From NCBI GenBank assembly GCA_023419055.1, contig JAEZYO010000764.1:1-11171 (forward strand): 11,171 nt of DNA, given 5' to 3'. The notes below the pieces were generated by a model. That model saw only the letters and a program-made list of their open reading frames with translations, searched no databases and was not told where the DNA came from. Positions within the stretch are counted from its first letter, which is position 1. Every line of letters starts with the position of its first letter. The stretch comes from Pseudomonadota bacterium. GTDB taxonomy: Bacteria; Myxococcota; Polyangia; Polyangiales; Polyangiaceae. Below are positions 4,990 through 11,171 of this stretch, one piece after another. A program made the position numbers and the translations under genes.

Positions 4990-6516
4990 TCAATCGAGCG
5001 TCGGGGTCGTCCAATCGCGCCACTCCGCCAGGTTCCCGGTGTCCTGCGGATGTGCGTCGATGGTGCCCGGATCATTACCCGTCTTGAGCAGGAACTTCTT
5101 CACGGCGGCGCGGAGCGCGGTCTGGTGCTCGGGACGAGAGTTCGAACAGTGATCTCCGTTGGTCACGTTCGAAATGTAGGAGATGTTTTCGCCCGCGCCG
5201 AGCGCCTTGTAAACCTCGGCTCCAGCGAGCGCGGCGACGTGCGCGGACTTGGGCCCGAGGTTCGTGATGTGCGGGTTGTCGAGGATGAGGAGCCCGCGCG
5301 GCGCGATCATCGCGAGGATCTCGTGGGTATCGATGGGAGCCTTGGTCGGGCTGCCGTAAAACGACGAGAACGCGTCGCCGAACCAGGGCTGTTCGTTGTA
5401 CGCGTTTTGCAGACCCTGCGCGCCTTCACCAGGAATGCCGCGGTAGATCGGGACGCCCGCGGTTCCCGACTCGAACGGCACGGTGAGCGCGATGCGCTGA
5501 TCGAAAGCACCTACGGCGAGCGCCCCCTTGCCGAAGCGGGAGCAGCCACCCGCGCCGAACGCATCCTTCTTGAGGATGCTGCCGTCGGCCTGCTGAATGA
5601 CGTCGATGATGCGGCTCACGCCCCAGGCCCAGGCGACCAAGATCCCGGTGTCGCTGTCGGAGCCGTAGATGTCGTAGAAGGCGCCGGCCTTGTTCTGGCG
5701 CCCGGTTCCCTCTGCACCCGCGTCGTACGGGTCGTACTTGATGACGGCGACGCCTTCGCTTTTCACGAGGTTGCTGTGCGAGAACTCGCCGAACGCTCCC
5801 GTGCCGACGCTGACGAACACGGGGAACGGCCCTTGCCCCTGAGGCAACTCGACCGAAGCAGAGAAGCTGGTCTGCTCCGGGCCGTCGGTCACGTTCACGG
5901 TGATGCTCGTGCTGCTGACGGTCCCCGTGACCATGGCGGGCTTCGGACCCTTCGCGCCGTACACGTACCTTTCAGCCTGCGCCTTGATCTCCGCGCGCCG
6001 GCAGCGCCACTCGGCCTTCGTAGTGATGGTCGTGCCGTCGAGCTTCTTGAAAGGATCGGGCAACTTCGAGTTGGTCGGGAGACCACCGGCGTCCGGAAGC
6101 GTCCCGACGGCGCAATCCGTGCCGTCGTCTTCCACGGAGCCTGTAGTGGGGCCGGCCCCGCCCGAACCTGCGGCGCCAGCCGAACCTCCCGCGCCGCCGG
6201 CGCTGCCGCCCGTTCCCGCGCCGCCGAGACCGGCCGTGCCGCCACTATTGCCGGCCGATCCAGCGCTCGACCCGCCCGTTCCCGAACCTGCCGCGCCTCC
6301 CGCGAAAGCACCGCCAACGCCCGCGGAAGATCCGCCTGTGCCGGTTCCACCGGTCGCGCCGCCGACCGCGCCTCCGCCCCCGGAGTTCGTGGACCCTCCG
6401 GACTCCGTGCCCGGTTCGGTCACGTCACTGCTGCAGGCGGCGAGGGTGATGCAGGCCGGAAGCAGCGCGAACGTGAGCAGCGCACGACGGAGTTCCATCT
6501 TCGTTCTAATCTTCAT
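4990..6516 (-). CDS. CE15 glucuronoyl esterase-like lipoprotein
   Basis: The 508-residue protein has three parts. Residues 1-28 are a lipoprotein signal with basic start (MKIRTKMELRR) and lipobox LAAC (Cys28). About 39-125 is almost wholly Gly, Ser, Ala and Thr and would act as a flexible tether. From about 150 a CE15 esterase domain follows: nucleophile GCSRFGKGA (S326), acidic FESG (E349), IAPRGLLILDN (404-414), and catalytic His in NGDHCSNS (H456). CE15 enzymes cleave the ester between glucuronic acid side groups of xylan and lignin alcohols, helping to open plant cell wall. Surface display is inferred from the lipobox and tether; no carbohydrate-binding module is seen. I chose ATG 6516 because it gives a proper basic signal start; ATG 6498 is the alternative. 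It is monocistronic with its own terminator and divergent from the SnoaL-like gene. An odd point is F after SR, where family members often have N. Confidence 0.88.
   Translation of the reverse strand: MKIRTKMELRRALLTFALLPACITLAACSSDVTEPGTESGGSTNSGGGGAVGGATGGTGTGGSSAGVGGAFAGGAAGSGTGGSSAGSAGNSGGTAGLGGAGTGGSAGGAGGSAGAAGSGGAGPTTGSVEDDGTDCAVGTLPDAGGLPTNSKLPDPFKKLDGTTITTKAEWRCRRAEIKAQAERYVYGAKGPKPAMVTGTVSSTSITVNVTDGPEQTSFSASVELPQGQGPFPVFVSVGTGAFGEFSHSNLVKSEGVAVIKYDPYDAGAEGTGRQNKAGAFYDIYGSDSDTGILVAWAWGVSRIIDVIQQADGSILKKDAFGAGGCSRFGKGALAVGAFDQRIALTVPFESGTAGVPIYRGIPGEGAQGLQNAYNEQPWFGDAFSSFYGSPTKAPIDTHEILAMIAPRGLLILDNPHITNLGPKSAHVAALAGAEVYKALGAGENISYISNVTNGDHCSNSRPEHQTALRAAVKKFLLKTGNDPGTIDAHPQDTGNLAEWRDWTTPTLD
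6142..6402 (-). repeat. Low-complexity coding tract for the Gly/Ser/Ala linker
   Basis: About 260 bp encode a linker built from imperfect repeats of GGTGGS/GGAGGS-like units, including two copies of GTGGSSAG separated by 16 residues. The repeats are degenerate at the DNA level, which should limit but not prevent slippage and length variation between strains. The antisense reading is Pro/Ala-rich and not a gene. Confidence 0.75.
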
Positions 6517-6644
6517 GCTTTCGTGAAAACCGGGGCACACAGAGCGCTGCTCGACTCGCCACTGAATTCCCGTCGGATGCGGAAGTGATCGCATCAGAGT
6601 GCAGCTGGTAGCCGATCGGAGTGAATGAGGCCGGGCGAGCATCC

Positions 6645-6653
6645 TGCTAGCGT
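6645..6653 (+). promoter_or_regulatory. Extended -10-like element before the SnoaL-like gene
   Basis: TGC-TAGCGT fits TGnTAnnnT exactly and lies six bases before ATG 6660, which would put the transcription start at the start codon. No Shine-Dalgarno sequence is present, as expected for a leaderless message. The same arrangement precedes the GNAT gene at 486-500. No clear -35 was seen, which an extended -10 can tolerate. Confidence 0.5.
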
Positions 6654-6659
6654 CGACCC

Positions 6660-7097
6660 ATGAGGGACGGAGAGGGCGTCGACCTGACGACGCAGATCGG
6701 GCGCTACAACGAGGCCTGGAATCGGCACGACATCGACGCGATCCTCGCGCTGCACACCGACGATTCCGTGTTCGAGAATCACACGAGCGGCGGCAAGGGC
6801 GCGGGCAAGGCGGAGATCCGCCGGATCATCGAGGCGATCTTCGCGACCTTCCCCGATCTCCATTTCGAGACGCGTCGCCTGTACGTTCGGGACGAGCTCG
6901 TGGTTCAGGAGTGGACGGCGAGCGCCACGTTCAGCGTCGAGATCGTGCGCGCCGGAAAGCGCTACCCGCCAACGGGGAGGAAGATCGTCTGGAACGGCAT
7001 GGACGTGATCCCGATGAGGGACGGGCTCGTCGCTCGCAAGGATGTGTACGCCGACTCGATCGGCTACCTTCGCCAGATCGGCGTCGAGATCGCTTGA
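6660..7097 (+). CDS. NTF2-like / SnoaL-like polyketide-cyclase-family protein
   Basis: The 145-residue product has the length and layout of a SnoaL-like NTF2-fold protein. It opens with the helix IGRYNEAWNRHDIDAILALH (13-32), continues with TDDSVFENHTSG, then the helix KAEIRRIIEAIFATFPDLHFE (50-70). Curved beta strands follow, including LVVQEWTASATF (80-91) and the conserved region around WNGMDVIPMRDGLV (111-124). The family includes aldol cyclases, isomerases and many binding proteins, and the fold alone does not set the reaction; H32, D34, E39 and H41 line the usual pocket region. It has no signal peptide. It has no polyketide genes beside it, so a cyclase role is not supported by context. 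It is divergent from the CE15 gene with 143 bp between them and convergent with the small exported protein. Confidence 0.85.
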   Translation: MRDGEGVDLTTQIGRYNEAWNRHDIDAILALHTDDSVFENHTSGGKGAGKAEIRRIIEAIFATFPDLHFETRRLYVRDELVVQEWTASATFSVEIVRAGKRYPPTGRKIVWNGMDVIPMRDGLVARKDVYADSIGYLRQIGVEIA

Positions 7098-7159
7098 GCA
7101 CCAACCAACGGCCGAGCTCGAGCGCGGAGTGATGCCTCCGCGGCCTGACCAAGCGGCGG

Positions 7160-7173
7160 CGAGCGATCGCTCG
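7160..7173. repeat. 14-bp perfect palindrome between convergent genes
   Basis: CGAGCGATCGCTCG lies in the 78-bp gap between the SnoaL-like stop (7097) and the small exported protein's stop (7176). It could contribute to transcript ends, but has no loop and no T-run. GCGATCGC also occurs at 374-381 and 847-854, so it may simply reflect sequence composition or methylation-site usage. Confidence 0.4.
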
Positions 7174-7175
7174 AT

Positions 7176-7400
7176 TCAACGAACCTTCGGGTCTAGACAC
7201 GCGAACTCGGGGCTCGGAGCAGGGGCCGCGCTGCAATCGGGGTCGGGGCCGCACGCCTCCTTCGACGGCGTGGGCGCCGGATCGCCCGCTCCGCACGCTC
7301 TAACGCTGGCCCGCGCGTTGGGGCGGCAGCTGAAAGGCGCCGACAGCGAGAGGAAAAGGCTCGCGATGATGGTGGCTTTGGCGAGTCGGAAAAGGTCCAT
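7176..7400 (-). CDS. Small exported Cys-containing protein
   Basis: This 74-residue frame starts at ATG 7400. Residues 6-24 (LAKATIIASLFLSLSAPFS) form a signal-peptide-like hydrophobic segment after a short charged start. It is followed by a Pro/Ala/Gly-rich region with five cysteines (C25, C36, C50, C56, C68), including ACGPDPDCSAAPAPSP. The segment before C25 (APFSC) is not a standard lipobox, so cleavage by signal peptidase I is as likely as lipidation. It lies 68 bp after the OsmC gene on the same strand, with a weak GAAGAG ribosome site, so it may be the last gene of that operon. The frame continues open upstream through the OsmC gene in a different reading frame, which is not coding. 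No family recognised. Confidence 0.55.
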   Translation of the reverse strand: MDLFRLAKATIIASLFLSLSAPFSCRPNARASVRACGAGDPAPTPSKEACGPDPDCSAAPAPSPEFACLDPKVR

Positions 7401-7468
7401 CTCTTCGTGGTTCCCGGTAGAAGAGAGGCAGGCGCCGCCGAGGACGCCCGCCTCTCGGCGTCGACGAG

Positions 7469-8038
7469 TCAGTCCACGACCAGCGTGGGCGCGAGGCGAA
7501 TCGCGCTCATCAGGTTGTAGACGTTGGGTGACGTGCCGAGCACCGCCTGGTGAAGCTCCTCGAGCTGCTGGCGACCGCCGCGCGCCTTGAGGTGGACGGT
7601 GCAGGCGATCGAGTCGAAGCCGGGCGCGATCTTCACGAGGCCCATCGCGCCGCGGATGTCGATGCTGCCGCGCGTCTCGATGCGGACGTCTTCGAGCTCG
7701 ATGCCGAGCACGGCGGCCTTCGTGGCGTACCCGAAGAGCATGCAGGCGTTCAGCGCGGCGAACAGGTACTCTTGGGGGTTCGGGGCCGAGTCGTGCCCGA
7801 AGAACTCGAGCGGCTCGTCGGTCTTCATGACGTGACGGCGCGCGATGCGCTCTCCGCCGAGCTCGTACGCCTCCACGCGGTGTTCGGCGGAGGCGGCGCC
7901 GGTCCATCTCGACTCGACTCGAAACGCCGCGATGGCTTGTGCAGGGTCCTCGGTGACCGTCTGCACGGCCCTATCCATCGCCGCGAGGTCGAAGCCGTTG
8001 AGGGAGGGGGTGAGGGGTTGAACGAGTGCTTGTGCCAT
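7469..8038 (-). CDS. OsmC/Ohr family protein
   Basis: The 189-residue product carries an OsmC domain from about residue 50 to the end: HDSAPNPQEYLFAALNACMLFGYATKAAVLGIEL (81-114) has the conserved P-x-E and catalytic Cys99 at the head of the central helix. Typical OsmC/Ohr proteins reduce organic hydroperoxides using two cysteines. Here the second position (normally a Cys-Pro in the C-terminal part) appears as GTSPNVYNL, with Ser170-Pro171, so the usual disulfide cycle is unlikely unless C146 substitutes. The first 45 residues are an extension. I chose ATG 8038 because it follows AAGGA at 12 bases and gives a compact protein. It lies 65 bp after the di-iron protein gene on the same strand, so probably the same transcript. 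Cytoplasmic; substrate unknown. Confidence 0.85.
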   Translation of the reverse strand: MAQALVQPLTPSLNGFDLAAMDRAVQTVTEDPAQAIAAFRVESRWTGAASAEHRVEAYELGGERIARRHVMKTDEPLEFFGHDSAPNPQEYLFAALNACMLFGYATKAAVLGIELEDVRIETRGSIDIRGAMGLVKIAPGFDSIACTVHLKARGGRQQLEELHQAVLGTSPNVYNLMSAIRLAPTLVVD

Positions 8039-8103
8039 GGGGGATACCGGTCCTTGTGGTTCGATGTCGAGGTAGAGGGTGGGTGGTTCGAGAACGGTGA
8101 AGG

Positions 8104-8976
8104 TCAAACGAGTGAAAGCTCCGAGAAGGTGCGGCGAAAGTTCGGATGTTGCCGGCCCGCGTCGACGAAGGTGGCGACGTAGGAGCGGCGCTGGACGTCG
8201 AGCAGCTCGGCGCGGTCGCGCGCGCGGAGCTCGCGCCCGATCGCGCGCTCCAGCGCCTCGGCGTCGAGCTCGGCTTGCTTGTCGAGACCGTCTTTCAAGA
8301 AATCGACGAGGCGCTCGTAGTCGACCAGGCCGTGCTGAACTTCGGCGGCGCTGAGCTCGCTCGCGATCTTGTCGGCGACGAGCGTGTCGATCTTTGCGTG
8401 TTGGGATTCTTCCAGCCAGTGATGGTGGAGGAGCTTCTTGAAAAGCGGATCGATCGCCTGGTCGGTCTTGACGCTCTCGACGTAGTGGCGCTGCGTCGTC
8501 CACTCGATGTGGAGGACCAGTAGCGCGACGCCGAGCTGCGAGTGCTCGAGCACGGCGTCCGCGATGTCTCGCGACGGCCCGATCACGTCCGGGCGCCCGC
8601 CGAAGCCGGCACGGAACGCGTCGGCGAAGCGCTTGAAGAGCTCGATGTGCTTGGCTTCTTCTCCGGCGAACTGCAAGAGCGCTCGGATCTCGTGATCTTC
8701 GGCGTCGATGCGGCTCCGCGCGTGATCGAGGACGAACGGGAGGATGAACTCCTCCACCAGACCGAAGAGTCGCAGGTAGCTGTGGCCGCGGAGCTGGTTC
8801 AGCGTGCGCCGCTCGACGCCGTCGAGCATCGCGAGGTCCGCGGTGCCGGCTAGACTTTCGGGCAGGAACGGGAGGGAGAAGTCGAGCTCGTCGCCGGGGC
8901 CGAGCACGTCGTCGAGGTGCCAGGCGACCCGCGCCGACGCCTCGAGCGTTGCGCTGTAGGTGTACGGTGCGTTCAT
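8104..8976 (-). CDS. AurF-like ferritin-fold di-iron protein
   Basis: This 290-residue helical protein has a duplicated di-iron pattern: E76, then E107-x-x-H110 (GEEAKH), E158 (HIEWTTQRHY), then E190-x-x-H193 (EESQH). An extra H186 sits four residues before E190. In AurF, the p-aminobenzoate N-oxygenase, the ligands are E101, E136, H139, E196, H223, E227 and H230, with the third His four residues before the Glu. This protein follows the same order with similar spacing, so it may be an oxygenase acting on an amine or similar substrate. This is by hand comparison; a plain ferritin-like or hydroxylase role is possible. There is no signal peptide. ATG 8976 has no Shine-Dalgarno; CATTCT lies five bases before it, possibly another leaderless start. 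It is divergent from the BTAD regulator and heads the minus-strand set with OsmC and the small exported protein. Confidence 0.72.
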   Translation of the reverse strand: MNAPYTYSATLEASARVAWHLDDVLGPGDELDFSLPFLPESLAGTADLAMLDGVERRTLNQLRGHSYLRLFGLVEEFILPFVLDHARSRIDAEDHEIRALLQFAGEEAKHIELFKRFADAFRAGFGGRPDVIGPSRDIADAVLEHSQLGVALLVLHIEWTTQRHYVESVKTDQAIDPLFKKLLHHHWLEESQHAKIDTLVADKIASELSAAEVQHGLVDYERLVDFLKDGLDKQAELDAEALERAIGRELRARDRAELLDVQRRSYVATFVDAGRQHPNFRRTFSELSLV

Positions 8977-8998
8977 GCACGAGAATGTGCGGGGCCCC

Positions 8999-9028
8999 CG
9001 TGTGGGACTCCGTGGGCGGCGGCGTGTG
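8999..9028 (+). promoter_or_regulatory. Three direct CGTGKG repeats at 12-bp spacing (candidate operator)
   Basis: CGTGTG (8999), CGTGGG (9011) and CGTGTG (9023) are spaced exactly 12 bp apart, with a possible fourth partial copy CGTGGT at 9054. They lie in the 132-bp divergent region between the di-iron protein and the BTAD regulator. SARP/BTAD-type regulators bind short direct repeats with about one helical turn spacing, so these are natural candidates for its operator. The overlapping CGGGG-C-CCCCG palindrome is at 8990-9000. Confidence 0.4.
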
Positions 9029-9059
9029 AAATCGGGTCGCCGTTCGCGACGGGCGTGGT

Positions 9060-9088
9060 TTGACGGCGGCTTCTCTCCGTCGCATGAC
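9060..9088 (+). promoter_or_regulatory. Candidate sigma-70-type promoter for the BTAD regulator
   Basis: TTGACG (9060-9065) is five of six matches to the -35 consensus. CATGAC (9083-9088) follows after 17 bp and matches the -10 consensus at three of six positions. The expected start is about 9095, giving a leader of about 14 bases before GTG 9109. The -35 is good, the -10 weak, as expected of an activated promoter. Confidence 0.4.
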
Positions 9089-9108
9089 CTTCCGCCTTGG
9101 CCCCCCGC

Positions 9109-11171
9109 GTGAGTCTCTCCGACACCGAGCGAGAGAACGCCGTCGAAATCCGCGTCCTCGGTGAGCTCGGCGTGTTCCGAAACGGCGAGCGAATGGCGCT
9201 GCCGCAGTCCAAGAAGGCGCGGGCCTTGCTCGGCTACCTCGTGCTGACCGGGCGGTCACACCGGCGCGAGCGGCTCTCGCGGTTGTTGTGGGACGTTGCG
9301 GACGACAGCCGAGGCGCGCTGCGCTGGACGCTGAGTCGAATGCGCGCCGCCGTCGACGGCGACGGTCCGTCGCTCATCATCGCGGACCGCGACGAGGTGC
9401 GCTTCGATCGCTCGAGGGTCAAGGTCGACGTCCTCGACTTGCCGGCGCTCCTCAGCGACGACCTGGAGCACGCCTCGGTCGAGGCGCTCGAGCGCGCGGC
9501 CGCGATCTTCCGGGGCGAGCTGCTCGAAGGTTGCGACTTGCCCGACTTCTTCGACTTCACCGCGTGGCTCGCCGCCGAGCGCGAGCAAGCGCGCAAGACG
9601 CAGGCGAAGCTGCTCTCGGCGCTGACTTCGCGGCTCGGCGAGCCGGAGCGCGCGCTACCCTACGCGCGCGCGCGGGTGAAAGTCGATCCGCTCGACGAGG
9701 CGGCTGGGGTCGCGCTCGTGCGCCTGTTGGTGCGCTCCGGCCGCAAGCCCGAAGCCGAGGAGCACTGCGAGTCGGTGGCGCGCCTCCTCGATCGTACCGG
9801 ACTACCGCGCGCGCCGCTCTGGCCCGCTCTGCGTGCGGAGCTCAACACGCCGAGAGACGTCCCGGCGAGTCCTCCTCTCGCGATCTCGATTCCTGCAGAA
9901 GCACCGGTCGCCACGCCGGCGCTCGAGCGGCGCGGCGAAGCCGAGATCGGGCTCGTCGGCCGCGACGCAGAGCTCGCCGAGCTCTTGAAGGCGAAGGCGA
10001 GAGCCGCGGAGGCGCAGCGCCCCGCGCTCGTGCTCATCACCGGCGACCCGGGCATCGGCAAGTCGCGCCTGCTCGCGGAGGCGATGGTTCGCTTCCAGGA
10101 GGGCGGCGCTCGAGCCCTTTCGGCGAGCGCCTTCGAGGCGGATCGCAGCCTGCCCTTCTTGCCCTGGATGGAGCTTCTCCGCGCGCTCGATCCGGGGACG
10201 CTCGAAGACGGGCTCCGTGAGCAGCTGTCGCCGCTCTTGCCCTCGACTCTCGGCGCGGGCGCCGCGCCGTCGGATCGAGATAGGCTCTTTCGCGCCGTGA
10301 CGAAGCTCCTGTCCGCTGCGCCGCTCGTCGTCTTCGACGACGCGCAGTGGCTCGACGACGCTTCCACCGCCCTCCTGCACCACGTGCTGCGCGCTCTCTC
10401 TCGCCAGCCGTTCGTCGTCGTGCTCGCTGCACGCCGCGGTGAGCTCGCGGACAACCCGGCGCTCGTGAGCTTGCTCCGGGGCGCTCGTCGAGATCGGCTG
10501 CTGTACGAGGTCGAGCTCGGCCCGCTCGCCGCGGAGGAGATCCAGGCGCTCGCGCGCGCGGCCCAAGCGACGCTCGATCCGGCGCGCATCGTGCGCGAAA
10601 GTCAGGGCAGCCCGCTCGTGGCGCTCGAGCTCGCGCGCTGGAACGGCGAACGAGGCGACGCGCTTCCGGGCTCGCTGCGCGAAATGGTGGCGGATCGTCT
10701 GGAGCGCTTGCCCCGCCCGGCGCTCGAGGCGTTGCAGTGGGCCGCCACGCTCGGCAGCCATTTCGCGGTCGACGCGCTCGCAGAGCTGACCGGGCAGAAT
10801 CCAGAGGAGTTGCTGCGCTACCTCGAGCTCCTCGAGCGTCACGCCTTCTTGCGCGCGGGCACCTCGGGTGGCTACGTGTTTCCCCACGAGCTCGTCGAGA
10901 AGGCCATCTATCTCGCTGTCTCGGAGCCTCGGCGCAAGCTCATGCACCGCCGCATCGCGGAGCTGTTCTCGACGAGCGGGCGGGAGGAGATCGTCGCCAA
11001 CGACGTCAGCCGCCACGCGGCGCTCGGGGGTGACTCCGAGCTCGCTGCGCGCGCGTGCCTGCGGGCGGCGGAGCGCAGCCTGCGCGTGTTCGCGAACGAC
11101 GAAGCCCGGGGCTTCGCTCGGCGCGGGCTCCGGCACGCGGCGGCTCTCGACGAGGCTCGACGGATAACGCT
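9109..11171 (+). CDS. BTAD/SARP-type regulator fused to an AAA ATPase (partial)
   Basis: At least 687 residues, open to the right edge. Residues about 12-102 are an OmpR-type winged helix as in SARP proteins (VEIRVLGELGVFRNGE, ARALLGYLVL, RERLSRLLW). About 103-240 is the BTAD helical domain (AAAIFRGELLEGCDLPDF through the Lys/Glu-rich helices). An AAA/STAND ATPase follows: LVGRD (282-286), Walker A GDPGIGKS (312-319), Walker B LVVFDDAQWLDD with D410/D411. From about 530 comes a helical region (LERLPRPALEALQWAATLG) typical of the segment after the ATPase; TPR repeats usually follow beyond the window. Such proteins are signal- and ATP-dependent transcription activators. Start: an in-frame TGA at 9085-9087 rules out anything earlier; GTG 9109 gives the family's N-terminus, and TTG 9097 is the alternative. 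No strong ribosome site is visible. Divergence from the di-iron gene suggests it controls that operon. Confidence 0.9.
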   Translation, partial: MSLSDTERENAVEIRVLGELGVFRNGERMALPQSKKARALLGYLVLTGRSHRRERLSRLLWDVADDSRGALRWTLSRMRAAVDGDGPSLIIADRDEVRFDRSRVKVDVLDLPALLSDDLEHASVEALERAAAIFRGELLEGCDLPDFFDFTAWLAAEREQARKTQAKLLSALTSRLGEPERALPYARARVKVDPLDEAAGVALVRLLVRSGRKPEAEEHCESVARLLDRTGLPRAPLWPALRAELNTPRDVPASPPLAISIPAEAPVATPALERRGEAEIGLVGRDAELAELLKAKARAAEAQRPALVLITGDPGIGKSRLLAEAMVRFQEGGARALSASAFEADRSLPFLPWMELLRALDPGTLEDGLREQLSPLLPSTLGAGAAPSDRDRLFRAVTKLLSAAPLVVFDDAQWLDDASTALLHHVLRALSRQPFVVVLAARRGELADNPALVSLLRGARRDRLLYEVELGPLAAEEIQALARAAQATLDPARIVRESQGSPLVALELARWNGERGDALPGSLREMVADRLERLPRPALEALQWAATLGSHFAVDALAELTGQNPEELLRYLELLERHAFLRAGTSGGYVFPHELVEKAIYLAVSEPRRKLMHRRIAELFSTSGREEIVANDVSRHAALGGDSELAARACLRAAERSLRVFANDEARGFARRGLRHAAALDEARRIT

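Noticed and set aside
4801..6588. Long open plus-strand frame of 595 codons
   Set aside because: It is antisense to the CE15 esterase gene, which has a lipobox, catalytic motifs and its own terminator. The antisense protein has no family features.
9084..9160. ATG at 9084 as start of the BTAD regulator
   Set aside because: That ATG is in another frame and meets a stop after about 26 codons. The regulator's own frame has a TGA at 9085-9087, so its start must be GTG 9109 or TTG 9097.
7469..9259. Minus-strand frame of 596 codons ending with the OsmC sequence
   Set aside because: Only the last 189 residues are OsmC-like. The Arg/Ala/Pro-rich remainder is an out-of-frame reading of the di-iron protein gene, so a fusion is not supported.
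9288..10220. Plus-strand frame of 310 codons
   Set aside because: It is the shifted frame of the BTAD regulator, very Arg/Gly-rich and without domains.
9802..11136. Minus-strand frame of 444 codons
   Set aside because: It is antisense to the BTAD/AAA-ATPase gene, whose winged helix, BTAD and Walker motifs are continuous in one plus-strand frame.

Overview
The window comes from a bacterial chromosome with high GC content and strong G/C bias at third codon positions. Two features suggest a myxobacterium of the Polyangia (Myxococcota): a lipoprotein esterase with a very long Gly/Ser/Ala linker, and a BTAD-type regulator fused to an ATPase. That placement is an inference from gene style; there is no rRNA or marker phylogeny here. 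I see no tRNA, rRNA, CRISPR array, transposase or phage gene.

Layout. (1) 1-1021: the last codons of a gene entering from the left, a small antibiotic-biosynthesis-monooxygenase-fold enzyme (minus strand) and a divergent GNAT acetyltransferase, closed by a symmetric hairpin. (2) 1031-2535: a stand-alone, strongly divergent EF-Tu gene (minus strand) with its own leader. Upstream of it are an intrinsic terminator and about 180 bp that can fold. (3) 2536-4711: a minus-strand group with a coiled-coil protein, an RBBP9/YdeN-like serine hydrolase coupled to it by an ATGA overlap, the remains of a cysteine-rich protein, and a LigD-type polymerase domain that appears to start at a TTG overlapping the remnant's stop. 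(4) 4712-4989: a non-coding interval with three consecutive hairpins and a good terminator. (5) 4990-6516: a lipoprotein of the CE15 glucuronoyl esterase family, divergent from an NTF2/SnoaL-like protein (6660-7097). (6) 7176-11171: a minus-strand series of an AurF-like di-iron protein, an OsmC-family protein and a small Cys-containing exported protein. It diverges from a large BTAD/AAA-ATPase regulator that runs off the right edge.

How they may work together. The most cohesive unit is region 6: the regulator and the oxygenase-like gene share a 132-bp divergent promoter region holding three direct repeats at exact 12-bp spacing. The simplest reading is a regulator-controlled oxidative module. 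The rest is a patchwork of accessory genes. The EF-Tu paralog stands out because it keeps all GTPase motifs but differs at several positions that in ordinary EF-Tu touch the aminoacyl-tRNA end or matter for pulvomycin sensitivity. Two unrelated plus-strand genes begin with the same extended -10-like motif six bases before ATG, suggesting leaderless transcription.
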